Shown piece by piece: positions 31,585 to 43,251 of a stretch of DNA of 64,000 bases. The position numbers were made by a program, and so were the translations under genes. The stretch comes from Corylus avellana. Its lineage: Eukaryota > Streptophyta > Magnoliopsida > Fagales > Betulaceae. A model generated the notes under the pieces. It saw only the letters and a list, made by a program, of their open reading frames with translations. It had not been told where the DNA came from and searched no databases. The stretch is taken from assembly GCF_901000735.1 (NCBI RefSeq), contig NC_081548.1, positions 14,453,177 through 14,517,176 of the forward strand, written 5' to 3'. Numbering within the stretch: position 1 is the stretch's first letter; the number at the start of each line of letters is the position of its first letter.

Positions 31585-34400
31585 CAGGGCCGGCTCAATG
31601 TATTTTGGGGCCTTAGGCAAAACTTTGAAATTGGGCCTAAATTTTTTTTTTTTTTAAGTAACAATTTTTTTTTTGAAATTGGGCCTAAATTTTTTTTTTA
31701 AGTAATATATATATACATATTATTTAAAAATTCCTCTTCTCGCTTTTTGAGATGCAAAATTTTTGATTAAATTTTTATATTCAAGATTTTCTAATATCTT
31801 TTTTTCAATTGATAATATGGCTAATCCATTTAATCTCTCTTGTGACATTGTTGATCTTAGGTAGGATTTTATCAATTTTAATTTTGAAAAACGTCTTTCT
31901 GCTGAAGCAACTGTAACAGGTATTGTCAATAAAATTCTATAAGCGATACATGCATTTGGAAAAGAATCAAGTCTTTTTATATAATTTAATATGTCAATTG
32001 GAGCACTTTCTTCTATTTGTAAAATTTCTTTTAAAACTTTTAGTTCTGAAAATAAATCTAAACTATCAAGATCATGTTTTAGGAAACATTCTAGATTAAG
32101 ACATTTATTTTGCAAACTATCATCATCTAGTGATTTTAATTTCTTAAAATTAAATAAAAAACCAAAAATATTTTCGTATATTTGAAATTGTTCAAACCTA
32201 CTTTGAATTGAAGAAATAGCTTGATCTACTATATATAAGAAGTAATCAATTCTAAAAGATTCTTCAGCAGTTTGTATTGTCTCATCATTAGCATTCTCAT
32301 CAAACTGTTTCTTTCTACGAATTACACGTTTTTCACGAAAAACATGTTCTATTTCCATTATGGTTGCAATCTCTTTAGATGAAATCATAGCCGATGCAAA
32401 TCCAGTTTCTCTATAAGTTTTAAAATAGGAAATAAGACCTTCTAATTGATCTATAGCAACATCAATATGCATGTCTTGCGATTGTAAATTTTTACTAACA
32501 GTATTAACAGCAAATAAAATATCATACCAAATAGTCATACTCAATAAGAATTCAAAACTTTCAATCTCATAGGTTGCTAAACAATTAGCTTCACTTTTTG
32601 TTTTAGGATCTTCACTTGTTTTTGCTAATTGTAGCAGAGCCTCTCTTATTTGTGGAGTTTGAAATTTTATTGCTTTTATACTTTCAATCCAACTTTCCCA
32701 ACATGTTTGTGATAATGGCTTAAGAGTTAAACTTGGCACATTATCTAGTAATATTTTCCATCGTTTTGTGGATGACGAAAACAAAGTATATATACGTTGT
32801 ACAATTCCAAAAAAAGATATAGCTTTAGGACATGAATTAGCAATATCACATAGTACAAGATTAAGACTATGACAACCACAAGGTGTGTAAAATGCTTTAG
32901 GATTTATATCTAGTAGTCTTTTTTGCACCCCTTGTTCTTTTCCCTTCATATTAGATCCATTATCATAGCCTTGTCCTCGTATATCACTAACGTTAAGTTC
33001 AAGTTTTTTAATTAACCCAATCATTTCAATAAAAAGACCTTCTCCAGTAGTATCATCTACTGTTATAAATTCTACAAAATGTTCTTCTACTTTTATTGAA
33101 TTTTTTGAAATATTAACACATCTTAGAATGAGAGACATTTGTTCTTGATGACTTGCATCTGGGGTACAATCAAGTATAATTGAAAAATATTTTGCTTTTC
33201 TAACTTTTTCAATAATACTCAATTTTACTTCTGTTGCTAACAAATGTATCAATTCATTTTGTATATTATGTCCAAGATAATGATTATGAATTTTCCCATC
33301 TTTAATACGGCGAATATGCTCTTGCATTACTGGGTCAAATTCTGCAATCATTTCAATTAGACTTAAAAAATTTCCATTATTTTCTTGGTAAATCTTTTCA
33401 TTTTGTCCTCTAAATGCCAAATTATTCTTACCAAGATTCTTTACTACAACAATAATTCTCAATAATACTCTTTTCCAATGATCTTTCTCTTTGTTAATTT
33501 GTTCTTGGACATTTTTATCAATTGTTTTATTTTTTAACAATCTCATTTCTAAATCAATCCAATCATTCATGTTAGTAATATGTTCATTGGTTGTTTCATG
33601 ACTTTTTAGTTTAGCACTAAGATTTTTCCAGTCATTAGTCCCTTCATTAGCTAGTTGCATTCTATTAGGTTTTGAATTAAACAACTTGCAACAAAAACAA
33701 AATACTCTATCTACATCTTTTGAATAGACTAGCCATTTTCTATTATGTTGCTCCCCATTTGATAATTTTCGTATATAATATGTATTAGAAAAATGCCTAG
33801 AGTTCTCATCTTTAGGAAAATCTATAGTATTGTATCTTATTGGACCATTTTCTACTAACAAATTCCTTAATTTTGCATCAATATTTTTCCATTGGCCAGG
33901 GTCATAAATATTTGTAGCAATAGAATTAGATACATCAATAACATTTTCATTATCTTCTAATTCTTTTTGATGAGTTTCTTGTTCATTTATGAGTTTTTCA
34001 CCTAAATTATCCTCAATATTTTGTTTATTGCTAATAACAAATTTATTTAGAGCTCCTCTTTGAGATTCAATCAATTTGTCTACTTTTCTTTTTTTTTTTT
34101 TTGAAGTTTTTCATATCCAGATGCATATTTTCTAGTAGACATGTTTAATTAAAAATACTAACAAATTAAACAAACACGATTTATCAAAAAAAAAATTATG
34201 ACTAGAATAAAATAAATGACAAAAATAGAACAATAAAACCTGATTTGGCAAAGGAATTATGAAGCAATTCTTAGAGATAAGACAGGAGACTCGGTCACTC
34301 GTAGTCGGAGAGGAAGAGAAAATGAGATAGGCAGAGAAGAAAAACTCAGAAAAGAGCAAGCAAAGAGGAGAGATAAAATGACAAATAGGAGATTCTGATA
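31585..34400 (-). mobile_element. hAT transposon of the DUF4371/TTF-finger group
   Basis: One terminus is visible: CAGGGCCGGCTCAATG at 31585, the typical CAGGGCCGG start of this hAT group. A short direct repeat with GAAATTGGGCCTAAATTT lies inside it (31627 and 31676). The element carries a single large transposase gene on the minus strand. I could not find the complementary terminus beyond the gene; the right limit is a guess, and a 100-N gap at 35344 may hide it. The 8 bases before the terminus are GTCAATGT. Confidence 0.7.
31720..34142 (-). pseudogene. hAT transposase with TTF-type zinc finger, near-intact
   Basis: An open frame of 784 codons from a TTG at 34074 to the stop at 31720. In order (numbered from that TTG): TTF-type finger about 80-170 with FCFCCKLF at 125-132 and His at 159 and 165; DUF4371/hAT catalytic region with LDCTPD at 301-306, GYDNGSNM at 369-376 and CGCHSLNL at 399-406; C-terminal hAT dimerisation region about 695-765 (SAERRFSKLKLIKSYL). 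The natural start is probably ATG at 34142-34140, reading MSTRKYASGYEKLQ, but a 14-A run (34089-34102) puts it out of frame: TAG follows immediately. A run of 15 or 12 A would connect the two. This is a slip or a sequencing error. No internal stops occur, so the gene is young or still selected. Confidence 0.88.
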
Positions 34401-35343
34401 TTTAAAATGCCCATAGTAGGTTTACTAGACTGACAGCAGTTTATATTTTTGGCTGTTGGCTTTCCCTATATGGCTAAAAAATAATTAGGAAATAAATGAC
34501 AATATTTTATTCTAACGTATATATTTTCTCACGTAAAACAAAAAAGTGGCTAAGAGCATGACTGCAATTGTAGGCATGAATCAAATAAAAAAAAATTATA
34601 GGCATGTACTGTATGCGTGCAATGGCTGTAGAGCTCTAGGGAATTGGGGAATAGGCATATAATGATGAAGGCCTTTAATGCTTTGTCTCTTCTTTTATTT
34701 ATTTTTTATTTATTTTTTAAATTATTTTTAGAATTTATAATGGGTTTATTAATTGGAGTTTTATTAAATTGAGATCTTAAATTTTGATGCAAATTTTTTT
34801 TGGGCCCTATTAAAAATTTTTTTTGGGTTTCTTGGTATTTCTCTCCCCAACAATTTAATTATAATAATTTTTTAATTTAAAAAACTTTATGATAGTATAA
34901 AGGACATTTCACCTCTTTATCGATTTAACTTCAAACCCTAAAGAACAGGAAATTAAAGTGCAGGTTCCATGGCATGCATTAAAATGACTATTTAAGCAGT
35001 TGGATTGTCCCAAGTCATTAAGTGCCTATTGTCATTTATTTAGCAGGATTTCTTATTCTTTTTAGCATGCTTGACTAATGCATGCGGCTCAGTCCTGTTA
35101 ATTATATAAATGAATAATAATTTATTTTATCAATAAATTAAAAACAGAAGCAGATTTTTATCGTTAAAAACAGAAGAAAAAGAATAAAAAGGATTAGAGG
35201 AAATTTCCTTGAGACAAGTCACATTAATTGACCCCTTGAACATCCCCCAACCCACCCAACCCCTAAAAAAAAGAAAAAAACGTATTCCAAAACGTTCAAC
35301 AAATAAATAAAAGGGTTAAATACTCCAAAAGTCCCTGTGGTTT
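34401..35343. other. Intergenic, no gene seen
   Basis: AT-rich sequence. It ends at the N gap within AAAAGTCCCTGTGGTTT, wording typical of a common plant MITE/MULE terminus, so a repeat probably caused the gap. Confidence 0.6.
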
Positions 35344-35443
35344 NNNNNNNNNNNNNNNNNNNNNNNNNNNNNNNNNNNNNNNNNNNNNNNNNNNNNNNNN
35401 NNNNNNNNNNNNNNNNNNNNNNNNNNNNNNNNNNNNNNNNNNN
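35344..35443. other. 100-N assembly gap
   Basis: Exactly 100 N, a placeholder. TCCCTGTGGTTT on the left and TGGTCTGGTTTGGTG on the right look like repeat sequence. Confidence 0.98.
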
Positions 35444-35907
35444 TGGTCTGGTTTGGTGCGAAAATATTTTTCTAACACTTTTTTCAAATTAAAAGTAAAA
35501 AATACCCCCAAAACACATGATCTTCACAGTTCCTTTGATGCATTCCAAGAGTATAACTATAATTTGTTATAAAATACCAATAAAAAGTGTGAACCTCATG
35601 TACAAACTTTTTAGAAAATTTAAAAATAATTTTACTCACATCAACCCACATTTATGTCTCATTTATCATTGCTATATTGAGTGGCCTTTTTGCTTGTGGT
35701 AGCTTGATAGAGACTACAAAATTTTTATACAATTAGAGCTTCTAAGTTTGAATGGGTAAGGACCAAAAGATTTATTGAGTAGCGACTACAAAATTTTATA
35801 CAATTATGATTTTAGATTTGAACAGATAGTAAAAAAAAAAAGGTGAATAGGGCCAAAATATTTTGTTGGTAGGGCCAATAGCGTAAAAAGTAAAAATCCT
35901 ATACCAG

Positions 35908-36058
35908 TCACCCCTCAACTTCGTCAATGCTCATAGGTGCTAATTTTCATATCGCTTACTTATGCATTATATAAAACGGGGGGAGGGGAGTTTGGCCTAT
36001 ACTAGCCACCCCCCTCCTCCGTCATTGCTCATAGGTGCTAATTTTCATATTTCTTACT

Positions 36059-36060
<2 letters not shown>
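35908..36060 (+). repeat. Direct repeat of about 57 bp
   Basis: CGTCAATGCTCATAGGTGCT and AATTTTCATATCGCTTACT at 35928-35963 recur at 36020-36059 with few changes (unit spacing about 95 bp). A long AT run follows at 36060-36099. The surrounding sequence from 35444 to 36311 has no recognised gene. Confidence 0.8.
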
Positions 36061-36101
<41 letters not shown>

Positions 36102-36311
36102 GAACTTTTTAAGTGATTTTAAGGAAACTGTAAATTGACACATTTTTTTGGGGTGATAATGGAGATGCGCTAAGTGAATATATACTCAACTCTTTTTCTT
36201 GACAATTACAAATGTTATTGCACTATATGATATTTTCAATTAACACTGTATGACATGTGCGGAACAAGACGAGGTTGAAGGGAAGAGTTATTTTTTAAAG
36301 CTTGTCACAAA

Positions 36312-36462
36312 CATTACAAAAATTTTCACATTTAATGACATTTGAATAATAACGTTTTTAGAAAATATCACTAAAATGCAAGTTTTTAACTCTTCAAATG
36401 AAATTGCATTTTAGTGACATTTTCTAAAAAATCACTTTTCAAATGTGAAAATTTTTGTAGTG
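36312..36462. mobile_element. Foldback CACTA-type MITE, 151 bp
   Basis: Left arm CATTACAAAAATTTTCACAT, right arm the complement ending TTTTTGTAGTG. The whole element is nearly palindromic: arms of about 65 bp (also ATTTTAGTGA and TCACTAAAAT) around a short loop AGTTTTTAACTCTTC. Flanks are AAA on both sides, a 3-bp target duplication as in CACTA elements. It has no coding capacity. Confidence 0.75.
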
Positions 36463-36657
36463 AAACCAACAATATAAAGCTTAAAAAGTATTTTTAGTAT
36501 CTAAAGTGACCAAAACGCATTTTTTTCAAAAGCTTAAATAATTTTTTCTTTTGTAAAAATACGATTTTAAACTTAAAAACTCTATTCCCCTTGTACAATT
36601 ACAAACATACTCTAAGCAAAGACTGTAACAAAAGCAAAGACAAGCGTAAAAGACTAA

Positions 36658-36780
36658 TGTTGAGGGTTATCCCACATCGATTGTGGAAGGGATTGGTAGT
36701 CACTTTATAAGTGTGAGAGAAAATCTCACCTCTTGAGCTAATTTTTGGGGTTGAGAGAGGTCCAAGACCACTCAACAACT
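36658..36780 (+). repeat. LTR/TRIM-like fragment
   Basis: TGTTGAGGGTTATCCCACAT, then GATTGTGGAAGGGATTGG, TTTATAAGTGTGAGA and GAGCTAATTTTTGGGGTTGA. This word order occurs in a common plant small-LTR family. No internal region is visible. Confidence 0.5.
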
Positions 36781-37113
36781 AAGAAGACTTTTGAAGTTAA
36801 AAATGGCTGGTCTCCTCACACGTAAAAGTCTGGAAAGACTATGAACTCTGAATACACCACTACCCAACTCTGAATAGACCACTACCCCACAAGCGTAAAA
36901 GACTAAGAAGACTTTTGAAGTAAAAAATGGCTGGCTACTCACGTAAAAGTCAGGAAAGACTATGAACTCTGAATAGACCACTACCCAACTCTGAATAGAC
37001 CACTACCCCACAAGCGCAAAAGACTTAAGAAGACTTTTGACGTAAAAAATGGCTGGCTACTCACACGTAAAAGTCAGGAAAGACTATGAACTCCGAATAG
37101 ACCACTACCCCAC
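36781..37113 (+). repeat. Tandem repeat, three units of about 122 bp
   Basis: Units start AAGAAGACTTTTGAAG at 36781, 36905 and 37027; the third is shorter because one inner CACTACCCAACTCTGAATAG block is missing. Each unit contains AAATGGCTGGC, ACGTAAAAGTC and GAAAGACTATGAACTC. The smaller CCAACTCTGAATAGACCACT block is itself doubled within units. Confidence 0.92.
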
Positions 37114-37130
37114 CTTTGTATTAACATTTA

Positions 37131-37403
37131 GGTGATGTTTGGTAAATGAGTTGGCTTAGACACTGTAGTTGATGTAGATTGATGTGAAAAAATAATAATA
37201 ATGCTTTATATAAAAAGGTGAAAAAGTTGTATGAAAAAGTGAAAAATTTTTGTTTTGTAGTGATTTTTTTATTTGAATAATAATAAAAAATGAATGATGT
37301 GATATAAAAAGTTAAAAAGTTAAAATGTTTTGATATTGATTTTTTTGAAAAATGGTGATAAATAATGTCTAAGCCAACTCCAAACCCTTTACTAAACAAG
37401 GCC
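37131..37403. mobile_element. Tourist-like MITE, 273 bp
   Basis: Ends GGTGATGTTTGGTAAA and TTTACTAAACAAGGCC, flanked by TTA at 37128-37130 and 37404-37406. An inner second pair (GAGTTGGCTTAGACA / TGTCTAAGCCAACTC) makes the inverted ends about 40 bp long. A related, internally duplicated copy is at 57170-57617. Confidence 0.85.
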
Positions 37404-37831
37404 TTAATTTTTTTCGTATATATATATATATATATATCAAATAGAGGTAAAATAGTCCGTATAATGTTAAAGATACAATTTGAAACATTATATATGATAT
37501 ATACAATAGTTTCTCGAACTATTGTAAGACAATATCTACAAAAAAATCATTACGTAAATCAATTTCAGATCTACAGAAAATTCAGATCTACTGACAAATT
37601 TTCTTGATATGTTTTTTGCAACTTGGAGCAAAATGGACAACTTTAATTTTCAATTCCAAAGAATTGTGAGGTCAAATAATAAAACAAAAGATCAATTTTT
37701 CCTCTCTTGGCGTTTGGCGAAGTAAACGAACAATCATGCAATACAATTCTTTCACTTCCTTTTCTTTTGGTCCCGGTTTTATAGAGCTCACTCAACTGAT
37801 TAAGATCACTCTCTTTGCCGTTGCTAACAAG

Positions 37832-38098
37832 CTTGACTAGTTCAAGGACCAAGGGCTTGATTCGGTGTATGTTTGAAAGATTTAAAAGTGCGTTTAACAC
37901 TAAGAAAGTCTGTTAAAAAAAAAAAAGTATCCTTTTAGTAAAAAAAATTATTAGCGCTTTTTTAAGGGTTTAAAAAGTCTAAAAATGGTTAAAACGCACT
38001 TTTGACAAAAGTTTAAAATGAAGCTTTAGCCAAAAAACACTTTTTTAACTTAAAAATTCTATTTATCAAATGCAATCATAAACATACTCTAAGTTGTA
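37832..38098. mobile_element. Degenerate Tourist-like MITE
   Basis: Contains AAAGCACTTTT-like and TTTGACAAAAGTTTAAAATG blocks in the reverse order of the MITE at 18633-18867, with terminal words GGGCTTGATTCGGTGTATGT and ATAAACATACTCTAA. Target duplication is not clear. Confidence 0.55.
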
Positions 38099-38426
38099 TG
38101 AGTTGTAGCACGTAAAATTACAACAATTTTTTTTTTTGTTAAATACTTTATCTGTATTTGTAGTTTAGTTCCAAATCAAACATACCATTTAGTTTTAAAA
38201 AGCGTTGCAGACTTGCAGATGGTATTTTTTTTAGGGCATACAACTCAAATCAATTAGCGACTAACGTACGTACGTACACTGTCTCAATAAATATTATTTA
38301 AATTTTAAAAAATATATATATATATAATGAAAATTAAGAACAAAACTTAAAACAAAAAATCTAAGCCAACCCCTGTTGTCATCGAGAAGTGTGCGAAGCT
38401 GATCCAGATCCCTTAGAATTTTTAAA

Positions 38427-40856
38427 GACTTGTTTGGGAAGCAAGATTTTTCAACTCAAACTGAAATTTTTTCTAAATTCATGTTTGGCAATTTTTTAAA
38501 CTCAATTCAACTCAACTCAAAAAATTTCAACTTAACTAAAAAATTTTCATCCAAATTAATAAAAATTATAAATAAAGATTGAAAAAATAAATAAATTAAT
38601 TTAGGGTAGCCGAAACACCCCAGATGGTGGTTGGGCCACCCCAAGCCCAACTGGGGTGGTCCGACCACCCCTTAATATTTTATTATTTTTGTAAACTTCT
38701 TATTATTATTTTTTTAATTAAATTTAAAATATATAGAATATTTTATTATTATTTCTATCAATGTGACATGTTTCATTTATGGCCTTAGGATATCTGTCAA
38801 GAGAGATCCTAATTATTAATTGACATATTTTCTAATTATTTGACATATTTTCAACTATTATAGAGTTGGCTCGGTTGCCTTTATTTTATTTTATTTTATT
38901 TTGTAACTTTTCCCTCTCCCCTCTTCCCCGCATTGAATGAAAAAAAAAAAAAGAAAAAAGAAAGAAAGAGGGTGGACCACATGAAGACGACACAAATCTC
39001 AGCCCCAATTGTCTCATTTATGAGCTTCACATGCATGCTTACGTGTTCTCTCTCTCTCATGAATCACGATAGATTGGGTGGTCGTTTCTGAGCCACCACC
39101 AATGCAGGCGTAGAGCACATCCGTCCCATCCATCCATCCATCTGTCGATCGGAGTAAATGCGAGGTAGTTGGAGCATTGGGAATTGGATGCGGAGAGTTT
39201 TAAATGCCACAACTTCCCTTTGAGGTCCTCATAAATGAATGACTCTGACAATTCTAACTTTGAGAACAACACTCTCCCACTTCACAATTACCTTTTCTTT
39301 TGTGGGATAAATATTATACATAAATATTTTTGGAATTACTTTAACCCATTTACAAATTCTACCATCTCATGGTTTAAAAAGAGATTTTCTATTTAGCAAT
39401 TTTTTTTTTTTTAGCCTTTTCAGCTGAAAATTGTTAGGCTTCTAATTTTTTTTTTTTTTTTTTTTTTAATTTTAAAAAAATATGATTAAATTTTTTAAAA
39501 TATAAATTTATCTCGTTTTCAATTATAATAGGACAATAAAATTATTTTGTAAAATATTTTATAATCCTATCATTTCTCTTCCAGCTTAATTTAATTCACC
39601 CTTAAATTAAATCTATGTAGCATAATTGACACTTTTAAAAACGGATTCTCTCCATAACGGCATTACTCGAAAGGTTGTATATATATAATAGGCGATATTA
39701 GTACTTTGGATCACAAAAGGGACTCATTTTAGAACCAGCTGGCATGTGTTAGTAAGGAAATTCTTTTAGGCCATGTAGCTCTGAATTCACTGGAGGGGTT
39801 CCACTTTTTATTTATTTATTTTTTATAATTTTATTTTATTTATTCAAATACAATACAGGAACGTGGGAGGGGGATACAAGAGGAGTTAAATTTATTGTTT
39901 CTAAACCAAAGCATGAGATATCAACATAAAATGATCTGCTTATTAGAAAGGGGAAAAAAAGTACAATCTGCTTGCAAAGATTAGCATACTTATGTTAGTT
40001 AAAGTACGATCTTCTAATTGACGTAGGAAAAAGGGTTGTTACAAAGTGAGATTTTCCTACTCTTATTTAAATGGAAAAGAGAATGAGATATCTCATGAAA
40101 ATGCTTTGAAATACGAGACGAGAAGCAAGTAGCAACTACTTTGCAAAAAATGTATACTCTAAAATTTGCACATTACCATCATTTCAAAGCATTCCAACTT
40201 TAAAAAGAAGATAAATCTAAGCTAATATAAAAAATAATACTAGCAAAGTTCAAATTATTATTATTATTATTATTTTAAAAATGCTCATACCCCCCACCAC
40301 CCCCCACCCCCCCTTTTTCTTTTTCTTTTTCTTTTTTTCAATGCGGGGAAGAGGGGAGAGGAAAAAGTTACAAAATAAAATAAAATAAAATAAAGGCAAC
40401 CGAGCCAACTCTATAATAGTTGAAAATATGTCAAATAATTAGAAAATATGTCAATTAATAATTAGGATCTCTCTTGAGAGATATCCTAAGGCTATAAATG
40501 AAACATATGTCACATTGATAGAAATAATAATAAAATATTTTATATATTTTAAATTTAATTAAAAAAATAATAATAAGAAGTTTACAAAAATAATAAAATA
40601 TTAAGGGGTGGTCGGACCACCCCAGTTGGGCTTGGGGTGGCCCAACCACCACCTGGGGTGTTTCGGCTACCCTAAATTTATTTATTTATTTTTTCAATCT
40701 TTATTTATAATTTTTATTAATTTGGATGAAAATTTTTGAGTTAAGTTGAAATTTTTTGAGTTGAGTTGAATTGAGTTTAAAAAATTGCCAAACATGAATT
40801 TAGAAAAAATTTCAGTTTGAGTTGGAAAATCTTGCTTCCCAAACAAGGCCTTCTCA
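38427..40856. mobile_element. Long-inverted-arm element (MULE-like or foldback), 2.43 kb
   Basis: Arms of about 540 bp (38427-38968 and 40310-40856) are inverted copies. They share TTGTTTGGGAAGCAAGATTT at the outer end, GGGGTGGTCGGACCACCCC in the middle and CCCCGCATTGAATGAAAAAA at the inner end. The outer ends are flanked by AATTTTTAAA on both sides (38417-38426, 40857-40866), a 9-10 bp target duplication as made by Mutator-like transposases. The 1.35 kb centre has no transposase. Arms differ by several indels, so the insertion is not recent. Confidence 0.8.
38969..40309. other. Centre of the long-inverted-arm element
   Basis: Contains a CATC tetranucleotide run at 39127-39142, AT-rich blocks and T-runs. 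A 71-codon minus-strand frame (39057-39272) is not recognised. Captured host sequence is possible but I cannot show it. Confidence 0.4.
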
Positions 40857-40866
40857 AATTTTTAAA

Positions 40867-41994
40867 TCTAGTCATCTATTATATTTAAGGGTTAAAATAA
40901 ATCCCATCTCTTATATATGATCTTATTAAGGAAACGAAATAACTTATTATATTTCCTAAATAAAAAGGCAATGCATAAATTGTTTTATTTTTTTTTAAGA
41001 AGTACCTGAAGGGAAAAAAAAATTGCAGTTTGAAGGGGAAAAAAAAAAGAATCTGAAAAAAGAGTTTTAACTTCTTCCGATAATTCTGAAAAAAAAAAGG
41101 AAAAAAAAAAAAATTGCAGCTTCAAGAAAAAAATCCGATACAGCGTGAGTCACATCCAAGTTCCCAAACAACTTAGAATTTGTTTCCACATTTAATTATG
41201 AACTAGTTCAAAACGTTTCACTTAAGAAAATAAACAACAAACACATTGATGTCAACAAATAAAATTATTTGTCGGCCCGGTGAACATGAACTTACTAGAT
41301 CTAAAGTTGGACAACACTTTAGCAAACGTACATATATTCAGTTTTTTGAAGAAGAAGATTATGTAATACTCGTTTATATATATATTTCCAGAATTTCTTC
41401 TGCAAAATGTATGAGATCAAAAGCTGCAATTTTTTTTTTTTTCCAGAATTACCGGAAAAAGTTTTTTTTTTTTTAAAAAAAAGATTTTCTTTCATTTTGA
41501 CATGAGGAACAAGAAGCGTAAGTTGTTTTTGTTTTGGGAGGGAAACAAGTTGTACATTATCTTTGTTTTGAGGCAGAAACAATTTATTTTAAAATAAATA
41601 AATCACTTCTAAAAAAAATAAGACCATTTATGCGTTGCATTTTTATTTGGGGAATATAATCAGTTATTTCGTTTCCTTAATAAAACCATAAAAGGTGGCA
41701 TTTGTCTTAAACCTTAGATATAATGGACTGCAAGATTTAGGAATTTGAGAAACTCAAATTCTTTAAGAACTCTAGGGGATCCGGATCCTAAATAAGATGA
41801 ACGGCTGAGATTTATGAATTTGAGAATCTAAAGTTTAAAGAGAATTCTAGGGGATCTCAATCCCCTTCAAACTATTTCAATAAGTAATGATAAGTGTCAT
41901 TCAACATGTTTGGAGTTCTTAAAAATTAATGTTTAGGTTCATAGGTTAGTAGAATGACAATAAATGGCTCTTAAAAATGTTAAAAAATGACAGA
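40867..41994. other. Intergenic, AT-rich
   Basis: Long A and T runs and short direct repeats, including a pair with TTCTAGGGGATC-like words near 41770 and 41845. No coding domain is recognised. Confidence 0.55.
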
Positions 41995-42223
41995 ATTTTC
42001 CTCCAAACTAGGTTTGAGAAACTTCTTTCAACCCAGTCTATAAAAATGACGAGTTCATTTTTTTAATAACATGTGAGATGCGCATTAGTTTTTAATATTA
42101 TTTATTCCAACTTTGTTCCTACTATTAAAAAAACATGTGCATCGATCTCACATGCCCAAATGACACATGTCATTTTTATAGACTAAGTTGGAGGAAGTTC
42201 CTCCAACCCAATTTGGAGGAAAA
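41995..42223. mobile_element. Palindromic MITE (CCTCCAAACT family), copy 1
   Basis: Outer words TTTTCCTCCAAACTAGGTTT and CAATTTGGAGGAAAA are inverted. Inner pairs are GTCTATAAAAATGAC with CATTTTTATAGAC and AACATGTGAGAT with ATCTCACATG. No coding. A relative is at 47406-47697. Confidence 0.75.
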
Positions 42224-42249
42224 CTCTCGCTTTAAAAAAAACAGGACAA

Positions 42250-42476
42250 CAATTTCCTCCAAATTAAACCAGTATGGAAGAAATATCCTTCAACCCATTT
42301 AAAATAGTATCAAGTGTCTATAAACATTTAAAAGACACATTAAATTCTTAACATCATTAATAGCAGTTTACTAACTTAGACTAAATTTTATGTGTATTTT
42401 AAATATTTATAAACACTTGACACTATTTTAAATGGGTTAAAAGATATTTTCTCAGACTGGTTTGGAAAAAAATTTC
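42250..42476. mobile_element. Palindromic MITE, related family, copy 2
   Basis: CAACCCATTTAAAATAGT and ACTATTTTAAATGGGTT, and AAGTGTCTATAAACATTT and AAATATTTATAAACACTT, are inverted arms around a loop near 42365. It lies 27 bp from copy 1 in the same orientation class. Confidence 0.7.
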
Positions 42477-43251
42477 TATTCAAAAAAATATATGTGAGAT
42501 AACACTTAACACTTTCACCTTTTGAAGTATCTTGAAAGAAATTTCCTTCAAATTAATTCGGAGAAAATTTTTATCCATATATAAATAAGTAAGAGGAAAA
42601 GCAAATCATGAAGCGATCAATGGCCACACAATGACTGAGAGTCGGAGACCAGTCATACATTATATACAGACATGCATCAAAAATGAAACTAAAGTGATAG
42701 ACAATAAATATGTATAAATTTTTTTTAAAAAAATGTAATAGTTGAAATAAAATTTTACATTTTTTTACTCAGAATTATAACCAATGCTTAAGAAGTAATC
42801 TTGTCCAATCCAATGTACGACGACTTAATGACCAGAAATGAATGTTCTGAACAAGTCTTCGATTGGCAAGGACAAGGCTGAGATAGAGATGCTTGTTGCC
42901 TTATCTATAAAGACGAGGCCATTCAATGTTGTCAGGTCACAGTGAAAACCATAATCGTGATTGAGACTTTTGCAAATGACCAAACGTAAATATCATAATC
43001 ATGACTAATCAAAGATAACAATTTTGAGAGCAACATCTTTTGCATACTAATCAAAGATACCAATCTTACAAAAAAAAAAAAAAAAAAAAAAAAAAAAGGT
43101 GGATTTATGCATTTCAATAATTCGATGACTAATTTCACAAGAGTAATGTTTTACGTTTCTATCCTCAAACTTTTTGACGTAAATTTTAAAATTAGTGTTA
43201 AATTTGAAATTGATTACTATTAAAGTTTAAACCGATATTAAATTTAAAGGG

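Noticed and set aside
37121..37399. 92-codon minus-strand frame rich in Phe, Tyr and Lys
   Set aside because: Lies wholly within the Tourist-like MITE at 37131-37403; composition is that of AT-rich repeat.
39057..39272. Captured gene fragment in the centre of the long-inverted-arm element
   Set aside because: The 71-codon frame includes CATC repeats and shows no domain I recognise; kept only as a question for a protein search.
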